DNA of 64,000 nt, taken from positions 310,001 to 374,000 of the forward strand of contig NZ_NJER01000001.1 of NCBI RefSeq assembly GCF_002753895.1. Direction: 5' to 3'. The stretch comes from Halobacteriovorax sp. JY17. GTDB taxonomy: Bacteria; Bdellovibrionota; Bacteriovoracia; Bacteriovoracales; Bacteriovoracaceae. Below, in pieces: positions 8,715 to 16,130 of this stretch. The notes beneath the pieces were generated by a model that was given only the letters and a program-made list of their open reading frames with translations, was not told the origin of the DNA and searched no databases. Numbering within the stretch: the stretch's first letter is position 1; each line of letters begins with the position of its first letter. The translations under genes were made by a program, and so were the position numbers.

Positions 8715-9324
8715 TCAAGAACTCGATCTTAGCTTGAGTTCTTCCTGTTAAGCTTAGATCAATCATACTCTTGGCCACTGTGCTTGCTTCAATAGGAGCA
8801 TACTTTCCTAAAATAAACTTCAGGGGCTTTGAGAAAGGTCTGGTGAGAGCAATGGATAGCCCCTCTAAAGGTCTTGATTCACTTCTATCTCCTAAGAGGA
8901 GTGAAGGTCGAACGATGATGACCTTTTGATTTCCTATTAGAGAATCTTCCATCTCTCCCTTTATGCGATTGTAAAATACTCTAGACTTACTATTGGCCCC
9001 TAGAGCACTAATGACACAGAAGAAATTGGCTTTTGTTTTTATACTGTATTGAAAACATAAATTCACAAACTCTAAGTCTACTTTCTTAAAGTTCTCTTTG
9101 GAACCGGCCTTTGCGATTGTAGTTCCAAGACAACAATAGACTCCGTCGTATTCTTGTAGGTTAAAGCTTTCAAAGTCATTAAAGTTAATTACTCTAATAT
9201 TAAAGTTATCGGCCTTTATTCTTGATGAGTCTCTAACGGCAATGGTGACTTCGTGAGCAGTCTTTAATTGTTCTAATAGTGAGCCGCCGACAAGGCCTGT
9301 GGCCCCAAAAATAAGAAGCTTCAT
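8686..9324 (-). CDS. NAD(P)-binding SDR-like oxidoreductase (HTATIP2/NmrA-like)
   Basis: 212 residues with an N-terminal Rossmann motif GATGLVGGS (residues 7-15) and the atypical SDR pair Tyr-x3-Lys in FYNRIKGEME, followed by VRPSLLLGDR. This matches the short atypical-SDR family of HTATIP2/YbjT type (COG0702), often NADPH sensors or quinone or sugar-nucleotide-like reductases. Its ATG overlaps the thioredoxin gene's TAA (TAATG at 9322-9326), so it forms a coupled pair with it, downstream of the aldo/keto reductase. A redox role for all three is inferred. Confidence 0.8.
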   Translation of the reverse strand: MKLLIFGATGLVGGSLLEQLKTAHEVTIAVRDSSRIKADNFNIRVINFNDFESFNLQEYDGVYCCLGTTIAKAGSKENFKKVDLEFVNLCFQYSIKTKANFFCVISALGANSKSRVFYNRIKGEMEDSLIGNQKVIIVRPSLLLGDRSESRPLEGLSIALTRPFSKPLKFILGKYAPIEASTVAKSMIDLSLTGRTQAKIEFLIKLPSGTQY

Positions 9325-9746
9325 TAGATAAGAATTAGAAGTAGAACGAAGACAATAATACCTAAGATAAGAAAGGGGATGAAGTTATCCTTCTTCTTAT
9401 CTACTTTAAATTCTCCATACTCTCTTAAGTGAGGATCATTAATATTATCTATAATATATTGTAGATCTTTATATGGAGTGAGACCATTTAGATCCATAAT
9501 CACTTGTCTATCTTCACAGAAGAACATAGTCGGGACAGAGCGAATATTAAAATGTTCAGCTAGTTCGGGAGATTCATGTGTGTCGATATCATAGATAGGA
9601 AAGTCTGGATTTTCCGCCGCAAGTTTTTCAAGGACTGGAATCATCATTTGGCAAGGTCCGCAAGTGGTTGAGCCAAACTTTAATAAGTATGGCCCCCTTG
9701 TCGTATTAACAATTGTATCGAAATTTTCGCTATCTACTTTCTTCAT
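9324..9746 (-). CDS. Membrane-anchored thioredoxin-like protein
   Basis: 140 residues from the ATG at 9746, preferred over an ATG at 9764 because GGAAGAAG lies upstream and this start leaves a two-base gap after the aldo/keto reductase. A thioredoxin fold occupies 1-100 with active site C29-G-P-C32, followed by SVPTMFF (cis-Pro loop). A single C-terminal transmembrane helix (FIPFLILGIIVFVLLLILI) anchors it, and with no signal peptide the thioredoxin domain would face the cytosol. It may reduce membrane-proximal disulfides. Confidence 0.85.
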   Translation of the reverse strand: MKKVDSENFDTIVNTTRGPYLLKFGSTTCGPCQMMIPVLEKLAAENPDFPIYDIDTHESPELAEHFNIRSVPTMFFCEDRQVIMDLNGLTPYKDLQYIIDNINDPHLREYGEFKVDKKKDNFIPFLILGIIVFVLLLILI

Positions 9747-9748
9747 AT

Positions 9749-10756
9749 TTAGTGCTTCTTCCAATCAATATGTGGCTCAGGTCTATTATTTGTGATGACC
9801 TCAATTTCTTCCATCAATTCTGTATCTAATAGATGTAAAACATCTAAAGATTTTAAATTATCTTCAAGTTGCTCAAGTCTAGATGCTCCTAGAATAACAG
9901 AACTAACATTAGGGTTCTTTAAACACCAAGCGAGAGAGAGTTGCGCTAGAGAAATACCTCTCTTTACAGCGAGATCTTGTAGTTCATTAGCAATCTTAAG
10001 CTTCATCTTTCCTTCAGGAGTTTCGTACATTTCCTTTAGCCATGAAAACTTATCGAGAGAGAGTCTTGAGCCCTCTGGAATTCCGTTGCCATACTTCCCT
10101 GTGAGTATTCCTGAACTTAATGGAGACCAAGTGGTTGTACCCATTCCATATTTCTCATAGAGCCCGCTATATTCTTTTTCCACTCTTTCACGGTGAAGAA
10201 GATTATATTGAGGTTGCTCTACTGTCGGTGGAGTGAGGTGATATCTCTCCGCGAGAGTGTAGGCCTCAGTAATTTGTTCTGCTGACCATTCACTCGTTCC
10301 CCAGTAAAGAATCTTTCCTTGCATGATAAGGGTATGCATCGCTCGAAGAGTTTCAATAATTGGAGTATCTACATCAGGTCGGTGACAATAGTAGAGGTCT
10401 AGGTAATCTAGCTTAAACCTCTTAAGGGCGTTGTCGCATCCTTCAATAACGTGTTTTCTAGAAAGTCCTCTCTGGGTTGGCTTTTCTCCTCCCCAAAATA
10501 CTTTTGAAGATACGAGGTAGCTGTCGCGAGACCAATTCATTTTCTTTAAAGCGTCACCCATTATTTCTTCTGATTCTCCGTCCGCGTATATTTCGGCGTT
10601 GTCAAAGAAGTTGACCCCTTGATCATAGGCATAGGACATCATTTCAATTGCTGATTTTACATTTACTTGATTTTTAAAAGTTACCCAAGAGCCTAGCGAG
10701 AAGCTACTTAGGAAGAGACCTGAGTTTCCAAGTCTTCGATACGTCATTTCAGTCAT
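9749..10756 (-). CDS. Aldo/keto reductase, potassium-channel beta-subunit type
   Basis: 335 residues, full length. The catalytic tetrad of the family is visible: Asp and Tyr in FDNAEIYADGESEE, Lys in VSSKVFWG, and His in LYYCHRPD. The sequence around WGTSEWSAEQI and QPQYNLLHRERVE resembles the YghZ/KCNAB branch, which reduces aldehydes such as methylglyoxal with NADPH. GTGAG precedes the ATG. It heads a three-gene redox operon with thioredoxin and an NAD-binding protein. A short imperfect hairpin (10758-10778) lies just upstream of the start. Confidence 0.88.
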   Translation of the reverse strand: MTEMTYRRLGNSGLFLSSFSLGSWVTFKNQVNVKSAIEMMSYAYDQGVNFFDNAEIYADGESEEIMGDALKKMNWSRDSYLVSSKVFWGGEKPTQRGLSRKHVIEGCDNALKRFKLDYLDLYYCHRPDVDTPIIETLRAMHTLIMQGKILYWGTSEWSAEQITEAYTLAERYHLTPPTVEQPQYNLLHRERVEKEYSGLYEKYGMGTTTWSPLSSGILTGKYGNGIPEGSRLSLDKFSWLKEMYETPEGKMKLKIANELQDLAVKRGISLAQLSLAWCLKNPNVSSVILGASRLEQLEDNLKSLDVLHLLDTELMEEIEVITNNRPEPHIDWKKH

Positions 10757-10792
10757 AATTACTCACTTGTGAGAGTAAATAGTACTGCTAAA

Positions 10793-10915
10793 TCACTTAT
10801 ATGAGAAGTAGAGTGTTAGGCCTGCGCTTAACAAAGGTAGAACTGCGAGAAAAGTCCAGAAGACTATATCAAACATTCTTTCTTCAAAGCTTAATTTCTT
10901 CTTTATTTTATTCAT
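10793..10915 (-). CDS. Small single-span membrane protein at end of cco operon
   Basis: 40 residues. AGGAA stands seven to eight bases before the ATG at 10915, and the gene follows the SafE-like gene by only eight bases. A basic N-terminus (MNKIKKKLSFEERMFD) is followed by one membrane helix (IVFWTFLAVLPLLSAGLTLYF). It sits in the cytochrome oxidase operon where ccoH or another small subunit may occur, but it is far shorter than CcoH and shows no similarity I can recognise. The same frame is open further upstream (to 11182) but overlaps the SafE-like gene fully, so only this part is called. Confidence 0.55.
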   Translation of the reverse strand: MNKIKKKLSFEERMFDIVFWTFLAVLPLLSAGLTLYFSYK

Positions 10916-10923
10916 ATACGTTC

Positions 10924-11628
10924 CTAATGACAGTGCGCGGCGGATGTGGAATAGAACATCCATAGGCGATAACTTACAGTTGATGTTCCTAGGCAGATGA
11001 GAAAGAAGCCACTGGCCTTGGGGGCAAAGTTTTGAATTGGTCCTAAGACTTTCATCATCAAGCCCGGAGCAAAGACCATTGCTGGAAGTGTTCCGAGCCA
11101 AAAACCTATGACTCCTAAAAATCCAACAAGTGGAGATTGGAAAGTCATGAGAGTGATTAGAACTCCATAGAGAAATCCACATGGAAGCATGAGTGAGAGG
11201 GCACCAATGGAAAAGCCGCGAAGAGTTTGCGATCTATCCTTAGTGTTAAATTTACTAAAGAGTATCTGATAGAATTTAGTAATAAAGAGGGGAAGTTTAA
11301 CTTCAAATTTCTTTCCCCTAATACTTTGTGCTCCCCAGAAAACAAAGAGAAGGCCTAGAAATACTCCTCCTAAAAGAGGGATGTAGTGAGTGATTCCAGT
11401 TTTTTGAATAAGGGTTGAAGTGAGCATTGCTATAAAGGCCATAAAGAGGTAGGCGCTTAGTCTTCCAAATTGGTAGGCAGCATTGCTCTTAGCTCCTTTG
11501 CCAACTGTCATTACAAGTCCACCACACATTCCTATGCAGTGGATACTTCCTGTGAGTCCAATCATGAAGGCAAGCATAGGAGCAAAGACCGGTAGGGCCG
11601 ACTGAATTTTAGTTAATTGGTCCAACAA
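10924..11628 (-). CDS. TauE/SafE-family membrane protein of cbb3 oxidase assembly (copper handling)
   Basis: 234 residues with about six membrane helices. It begins at TTG 11628 with a strong GGAGG six bases upstream, overlapping the end of ccoG by 20 bases. The motif SIHCIGMCGGLV near residue 30 and the later LMLPCGFLYG are typical of the COG2836 family (sulfite exporter-like, DsbD-like), found in cbb3 operons and linked to copper delivery or cytochrome oxidase maturation. Cys and His in these motifs could bind copper. A role in CcoN copper loading is inferred from position. Confidence 0.85.
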   Translation of the reverse strand: MLDQLTKIQSALPVFAPMLAFMIGLTGSIHCIGMCGGLVMTVGKGAKSNAAYQFGRLSAYLFMAFIAMLTSTLIQKTGITHYIPLLGGVFLGLLFVFWGAQSIRGKKFEVKLPLFITKFYQILFSKFNTKDRSQTLRGFSIGALSLMLPCGFLYGVLITLMTFQSPLVGFLGVIGFWLGTLPAMVFAPGLMMKVLGPIQNFAPKASGFFLICLGTSTVSYRLWMFYSTSAAHCH

Positions 11629-13012
11629 GTTGAACCTCCACAGCTTTTATCAATTTATTATTCTTAGGATTTATAAAATTTAAATTTACTTTCTTCGTTC
11701 CATTTTCAAGAATTGAAGGAGGAAATCTAAAAAAGATATTTGTGTGACTCATTACTTCTTTAAGTTCGACAGGGTTTCTAGGAACGATGAGTTTAATATC
11801 TTTATTGTCCTGCTTTAGAAGAACACTCTCTAGGCCACTGCCTTTATAGGAGAGATTTATTTTAAAGTGATTGGCCACCAATTTATCATTTCCTGTATTT
11901 AGAATTGTAAAGGGAGTCTTGCTTCCACGTAGCATTACTATATCAAGTTCTTTAGTTCCCTCTATTTGAATGAAGAAACCAAGAAAGAGAAGGACAACTA
12001 CAGCGAGGTAGGAAATATTTCTGAGTGAAAATCTCTTAGTAGGAAGTCCCTTTAATCCTTGTTCAGTTTCAAAGCGAATAAGACCCTCAGGCTTTCCAAC
12101 TTTAAGCATGATTTCATCACAGGCATCAATACAATTTGTACAAGCGATACATTCGAGCTGAGTTCCCCGTCTAATATCAATTCCTGTAGGACAAGCTTTT
12201 ACACAGGCGTAGCAATCAACGCAGTCTGCGTGTTCGTCTTTATTTTGTCCTTTCTCTCTTCTAGGTTCACCGCGGTTATAGTCATAGGCAATGACAAGGG
12301 AGTTCTCATCCATCATGACTGATTGAAATCTTCCATACGGGCAAGCAATGAGACAGAATTGTTCTTTAAACCAAGCGAAGTCAAAGAGGATAATTCCAAC
12401 GGCGGTCCAGGTGGCTCCAAAGAGAGCAATATTGTCAAAAGGTGAATTCAAAGTAATTTGAACAAGAGATCTTACTCCGACAAAGTAGCCGATAAAGGAG
12501 TGGGCGATATGCATGGAAGCAAATATAAATAGAGACCACTTAATAAGTTTTTTAATCGCTTTGCCTACACTAAGTGGGGAATCGTCGAGCTTCTTTCTTT
12601 TTCTGGCATTACCTTCAACTAGTAATTCAATCTTATTAAAAATAGCATCGATGAAGACTGTTTGCGGACAGGCCCAGCCACACCATACTCTTCCCCAAAT
12701 GCTAGTCACAAAACCAATGAGGAAGACAAATGCTAGTAGTACGAATAAAAGTAGAGGAGCGTTGTGACCTAATAGAGTCATACCAAAGAAAGTAAATTCT
12801 CTTTTTGAAATATCTAAGAGAATTGACTGCTTCCCATCAATATTTATCCAAGGAAGAAAGAGGTAGAGAAAAATCAAGGAGTAGTATACCCAGGTTCTTC
12901 TCGTTCTCCATTTCCCTTTTACATCTTCGGGATAGAGATAGACTCTATGCCCATCTGCATCGGTAGTTGCTAGTCTCTCTTCATGTAGTTCATTTGGGTT
13001 ATTATTTCCCAT
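11609..13012 (-). CDS. ccoG: Cytochrome oxidase accessory protein CcoG (FixG/RdxA)
   Basis: 467 residues, the family length. Membrane helices at about 40-60, 85-110, 160-180, 195-215 and 335-350. The NapH-like motif WGRVWCGWACPQTVF is followed by two ferredoxin clusters, CVDCYACVKACP and CIACTNCIDACDE, each carrying four Cys for 4Fe-4S. The C-terminal 110 residues form the Ig-like periplasmic domain normal for CcoG. CcoG takes part in cbb3 oxidase assembly, with cupric reductase activity described for the family. AAAGG lies seven bases before the ATG. It follows ccoP by 13 bases. Confidence 0.95.
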   Translation of the reverse strand: MGNNNPNELHEERLATTDADGHRVYLYPEDVKGKWRTRRTWVYYSLIFLYLFLPWINIDGKQSILLDISKREFTFFGMTLLGHNAPLLLFVLLAFVFLIGFVTSIWGRVWCGWACPQTVFIDAIFNKIELLVEGNARKRKKLDDSPLSVGKAIKKLIKWSLFIFASMHIAHSFIGYFVGVRSLVQITLNSPFDNIALFGATWTAVGIILFDFAWFKEQFCLIACPYGRFQSVMMDENSLVIAYDYNRGEPRREKGQNKDEHADCVDCYACVKACPTGIDIRRGTQLECIACTNCIDACDEIMLKVGKPEGLIRFETEQGLKGLPTKRFSLRNISYLAVVVLLFLGFFIQIEGTKELDIVMLRGSKTPFTILNTGNDKLVANHFKINLSYKGSGLESVLLKQDNKDIKLIVPRNPVELKEVMSHTNIFFRFPPSILENGTKKVNLNFINPKNNKLIKAVEVQLVGPIN

Positions 13013-13025
13013 GTCCTAACCTTTA

Positions 13026-13640
13026 TTACTCTTCTACTTTTTCACCTTGTGGCTCTTTTGACTTAGGTGGTGTTGTCCCTTTTAACTCCATAATATGGTT
13101 GATGGCCGCGTAGATTTCTTCTTTACTTAGAATTTCTCCCCATGCAGGCATTCCCTTATCTTCAAATCCATCTCTAATAAATGGAAAGAGCTCTTCTGGA
13201 GTTCTACTCTTCAAGTGAATCCAATACCCATCTGTTAAGTTAGGACCAATGTCTCCACCACCACCAGTTGCGTGACAACTAAAGCAATTAGTCTCATAGA
13301 CTTCATTGCCGATCTTGGTGGCATCGTTCTTAGTCTTCCATTCGTTATAGTGAGCAATATCAAAGTTTGATACATCAGCAGCGGCAATGGCCTTTTGCTC
13401 ATTGATCTTAACCATATCTCTTGCTAGCTCTTCCGATGAACTAGGTCCCCCTGCAAAGTGGTAGAACATCACATAGGCGATACTGAAAACAATTGTTAGG
13501 GCCCACGTTTTCATCCACCAGCTTGGAAGAGGGTAGTTGAGCTCATGGATACCATCGTAGTTATGATCTAGGAGAAGTTCTCTCTCTCCTTCTAGTACTT
13601 GTAATTCTTCAGATGAGTGATCTTTATTATTTTCTTTCAC
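13026..13640 (-). CDS. ccoP: cbb3 oxidase subunit CcoP, mono-haem form
   Basis: About 204 residues from a GTG at 13640, chosen because AAGGAG lies six bases upstream; a TTG at 13658 has no site. One membrane helix (TWALTIVFSIAYVMFYHFA) is followed by a periplasmic cytochrome c domain with CFSCH and an axial Met in KGMPAWGE. Classical CcoP has two CXXCH motifs; this protein has a single one, as in Bacteroidetes-type oxidases. It carries electrons to CcoO/CcoN. It overlaps ccoQ by 14 bases, so translation is coupled. Confidence 0.92.
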   Translation of the reverse strand: MKENNKDHSSEELQVLEGERELLLDHNYDGIHELNYPLPSWWMKTWALTIVFSIAYVMFYHFAGGPSSSEELARDMVKINEQKAIAAADVSNFDIAHYNEWKTKNDATKIGNEVYETNCFSCHATGGGGDIGPNLTDGYWIHLKSRTPEELFPFIRDGFEDKGMPAWGEILSKEEIYAAINHIMELKGTTPPKSKEPQGEKVEE

Positions 13641-13806
13641 TTTTAACTCCTTCTTCAAGAGCTAGGTTCTGTGCTTTTTCATAGTAACGATCAGAACCTT
13701 TTCTATTAATCCAAATTAGCATTCCTACAAAGAGTGTTACAAATAGAATTGTTACAATCGTTTGTGCCAGAGAATAATCAAAATTCATTAATGTTTCTTT
13801 AATCAT
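13627..13806 (-). CDS. ccoQ: cbb3 oxidase small subunit CcoQ
   Basis: 59 residues; AGGAG stands seven bases before the ATG at 13806, inside the end of ccoNO (eight-base overlap). The protein has one membrane helix (IVTILFVTLFVGMLIWI) followed by the short basic and polar tail typical of CcoQ/FixQ (NRKGSDRYYEKAQNLALEEG). It stabilises the oxidase complex, in particular CcoP docking. Position between ccoNO and ccoP confirms the call. Confidence 0.88.
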   Translation of the reverse strand: MIKETLMNFDYSLAQTIVTILFVTLFVGMLIWINRKGSDRYYEKAQNLALEEGVKSERK

Positions 13807-15958
13807 TTTCTTTCTCCTCTGCTTCTTTCTTAAGTTTTAAACTTCTAGCTCCGTCAACACCTAGTCTCTGTAGATAGGCGATGAGTGGAATAATTTCTTT
13901 AGACTGCATACTCATATCGACACCGTCAACGCTTAACCCTTTGGTAATATCAAAAGCCTGCTTACTGGCATGATCTATTGATGAAGCTATTTGCTCATCA
14001 GAGTATGGCACTCCAAGTGCTTTCATGACTTTTAACTTCTTTGGAAGTGACTTTAGGTCATACTTCTTTTTAAAGAGCCATGGATAGACAGGCATGATTG
14101 ACTTAGGAGTCACTTCTCGTGGGTTAAGCATATGTCTATAGTGCCACATATCGTTGTACTTACCGCCAACTCTTGCGATATCAGGTCCAATCCTTCTAGA
14201 ACCCCACTGGAATGGTCTATCGTAAACTGACTCAGATGCTCGTGATGGAGGACCATAGCGGAGAACTTCATCGGCCATTGGTCTTACTTGTTGTGAGTGA
14301 CAAGTGTAACAACCTTCTTTGATAAAAATGTCTCTACCAATTAATTCTAGTGGAGAGTAAGGTTTTATTTCGGCGTCTCTCTCTACAAATTTATCGCTTA
14401 TTAGAGACGGAATAATTTCAACTGCACCACCAACGGAAACTGCAACAATTGAAAGCACTGTAAAGAGAGTAGGTAATCCCTCTAACTTTCTGTGAGGAGC
14501 CGCTCCCTCTTCTTCATGATCATTTGCAATGGACGGTGCTAAGAACTCTTGCTCTTGAATTCCTTTAGATTTTTTAATTGTCATCCATAGGTTGTAGATC
14601 ATGAGAATGAACCCACCTAGAACGAGTACGCCTCCAATTGCCCTTACCCAATACATAGGAACGATTCTTACTACTGTTTCAATAAAGTTTGGATAAACTA
14701 GTTTTCCAGTACTATCAATTGCACTCCACATAAGTGATTGAGTAATACCTGCTGTCCACATAGACATCATATAAAGAAGTAGTCCAACTGCTGCGAGCCA
14801 GAACTGAGCGTTTGCTAGTTTTACTGAATGAAGTTTAGTGTCGTACATCTTTGGAACGAGGTAGTAGAGGATCCCTGAGATCATCATATAGTTCCAACCA
14901 ATTGTTCCAGAGTGAACGTGTCCTACGATCCAGTCTGTATAATGGGCCATGGCACTTACAGATTTAATTGCAAGTAGTGGCCCTTCAAATGTGGCCATCC
15001 CGTAGAACGTTAGAGAAGTGGCAAGAAATTTTAAAACAGGATCAATTCTTACTTGATCCCACGCCCCTCTAAGCGTGAGAAGTCCATTGATCATTCCACC
15101 CCAACTAGGCATCCATAGCATAATAGAGAAGACCATTCCCGTTGTTTGTACCCAGTCTGGCACTGATGTGTTTAAGAGGTGATGAGGTCCCGCCCAAATG
15201 TAAATGAATACTAATGACCAGTAATGAATAATAGAAAGTCTATATGAATAGACAGGTCTATTAACTGCTTTTGGTATAAAGTAGTACATGAGTCCAAGAA
15301 ATGGTGTTGTTAGGAAGAAGGCAACAGCATTATGTCCGTACCACCACTGGACGAGGGCATCTTGAACACCTGCGTAGACAGGATAGGATTTCATCAAATC
15401 TACTGGTAGAGAAATCGCATTTACAATGTGAAGAAGTGCAACAGTTACAATTGTTGCAATATAAAACCAAAGCGAAACGTAGATATGTCTCTCTCTTCTT
15501 CTATAAAGTGTTCCAAAGAAGTTTACAGCAAAGATAACCCACACAACGGCAATGGCTATATCAATAGGCCATTCTAGCTCAGCGTATTCTTTCGCCTGAG
15601 AAATTCCAAGGGGAAGTGTGATGGCCGCAGCAACAATAATTAATTGCCAGCCCCAGAAGTGAACCCTTCCTAGGAAGTCGCTAAAGAGTCTCGCTTTTAC
15701 CAGTCTTTGTGTCGAGTAGTAAATCCCCGCAAACATGGCATTTCCAACAAAAGCGAAAATAGCAGCATTTGTATGAAGGGGGCGCAGTCTACCAAAAGTA
15801 GTCCACTCCATTCCCATATTTACTTTCCAGCTTGCAAGCTGAAAGGCCACTGTTACTCCAAGTAGTAGTGCTACAAAACCCCATAAGAGTGTAGCAAAGA
15901 CAAAGAGCTTTGGGAGCACATCATCATAAGTGAACTTCTCCATTTTTACTTCATTCAT
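13799..15958 (-). CDS. ccoNO: Fused cbb3 cytochrome oxidase subunits I and II (CcoN-CcoO)
   Basis: 719 residues from the ATG at 15958 (AGGAAGG upstream; an in-frame ATG at 15982 lacks a site). Residues 1 to about 490 are CcoN with twelve helices and the haem/copper ligands: His in RPLHTN, WWYGHNAV, GPHHLLN and GHVHSG. A charged linker (about 490-515) leads into CcoO: a membrane anchor then CYTCHSQQVRP haem c and RIGPDIARVGGKY. In most proteobacteria the two are separate genes; the fusion is known from Bacteroidetes and Bdellovibrio. This is the catalytic core that reduces oxygen with high affinity and pumps protons. Confidence 0.96.
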   Translation of the reverse strand: MNEVKMEKFTYDDVLPKLFVFATLLWGFVALLLGVTVAFQLASWKVNMGMEWTTFGRLRPLHTNAAIFAFVGNAMFAGIYYSTQRLVKARLFSDFLGRVHFWGWQLIIVAAAITLPLGISQAKEYAELEWPIDIAIAVVWVIFAVNFFGTLYRRRERHIYVSLWFYIATIVTVALLHIVNAISLPVDLMKSYPVYAGVQDALVQWWYGHNAVAFFLTTPFLGLMYYFIPKAVNRPVYSYRLSIIHYWSLVFIYIWAGPHHLLNTSVPDWVQTTGMVFSIMLWMPSWGGMINGLLTLRGAWDQVRIDPVLKFLATSLTFYGMATFEGPLLAIKSVSAMAHYTDWIVGHVHSGTIGWNYMMISGILYYLVPKMYDTKLHSVKLANAQFWLAAVGLLLYMMSMWTAGITQSLMWSAIDSTGKLVYPNFIETVVRIVPMYWVRAIGGVLVLGGFILMIYNLWMTIKKSKGIQEQEFLAPSIANDHEEEGAAPHRKLEGLPTLFTVLSIVAVSVGGAVEIIPSLISDKFVERDAEIKPYSPLELIGRDIFIKEGCYTCHSQQVRPMADEVLRYGPPSRASESVYDRPFQWGSRRIGPDIARVGGKYNDMWHYRHMLNPREVTPKSIMPVYPWLFKKKYDLKSLPKKLKVMKALGVPYSDEQIASSIDHASKQAFDITKGLSVDGVDMSMQSKEIIPLIAYLQRLGVDGARSLKLKKEAEEKEND

Positions 15959-16130
15959 TCTTCTTTCCTTCCTGTTTATCATTTATTCTATATTCATCAT
16001 CTAAAACTATTCTGGCGGCAGGTGTATCTAGATCGTCAAATTGACCCTTCTTCGTTGCCCAGATAAAAGCGACTACAAAGAAAATTCCAAGTAGAAGTGC
16101 TAAGGGAATAAGTACGTAGAGTATATTCAC
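15951..16130 (-). CDS. ccoS: cbb3 oxidase maturation protein CcoS
   Basis: 59 residues from GTG 16130, which overlaps the TGA of ccoI (GTGA). MNILYVLIPLALLLGIFFVVAF forms one membrane helix, followed by the family signature IWATKKGQFDDLDTPA. The tail overlaps the ccoN start by eight bases. CcoS is needed for haem and copper cofactor insertion into CcoN. Identified from the GQFDDL motif and the operon position. Confidence 0.92.
   Translation of the reverse strand: MNILYVLIPLALLLGIFFVVAFIWATKKGQFDDLDTPAARIVLDDEYRINDKQEGKKNE

Noticed and set aside
10916-11182. Upstream extension of the 40-residue membrane protein frame to 129 residues
   Set aside because: It lies wholly within the SafE-like gene, gives low-quality sequence rich in Cys, Ser and Trp, and lacks a ribosome binding site; only the last 40 codons look real.
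13026-13640. Second haem-binding site in CcoP
   Set aside because: Only one CXXCH (CFSCH) is present in the full frame, so this is a mono-haem protein, not a misread di-haem one.
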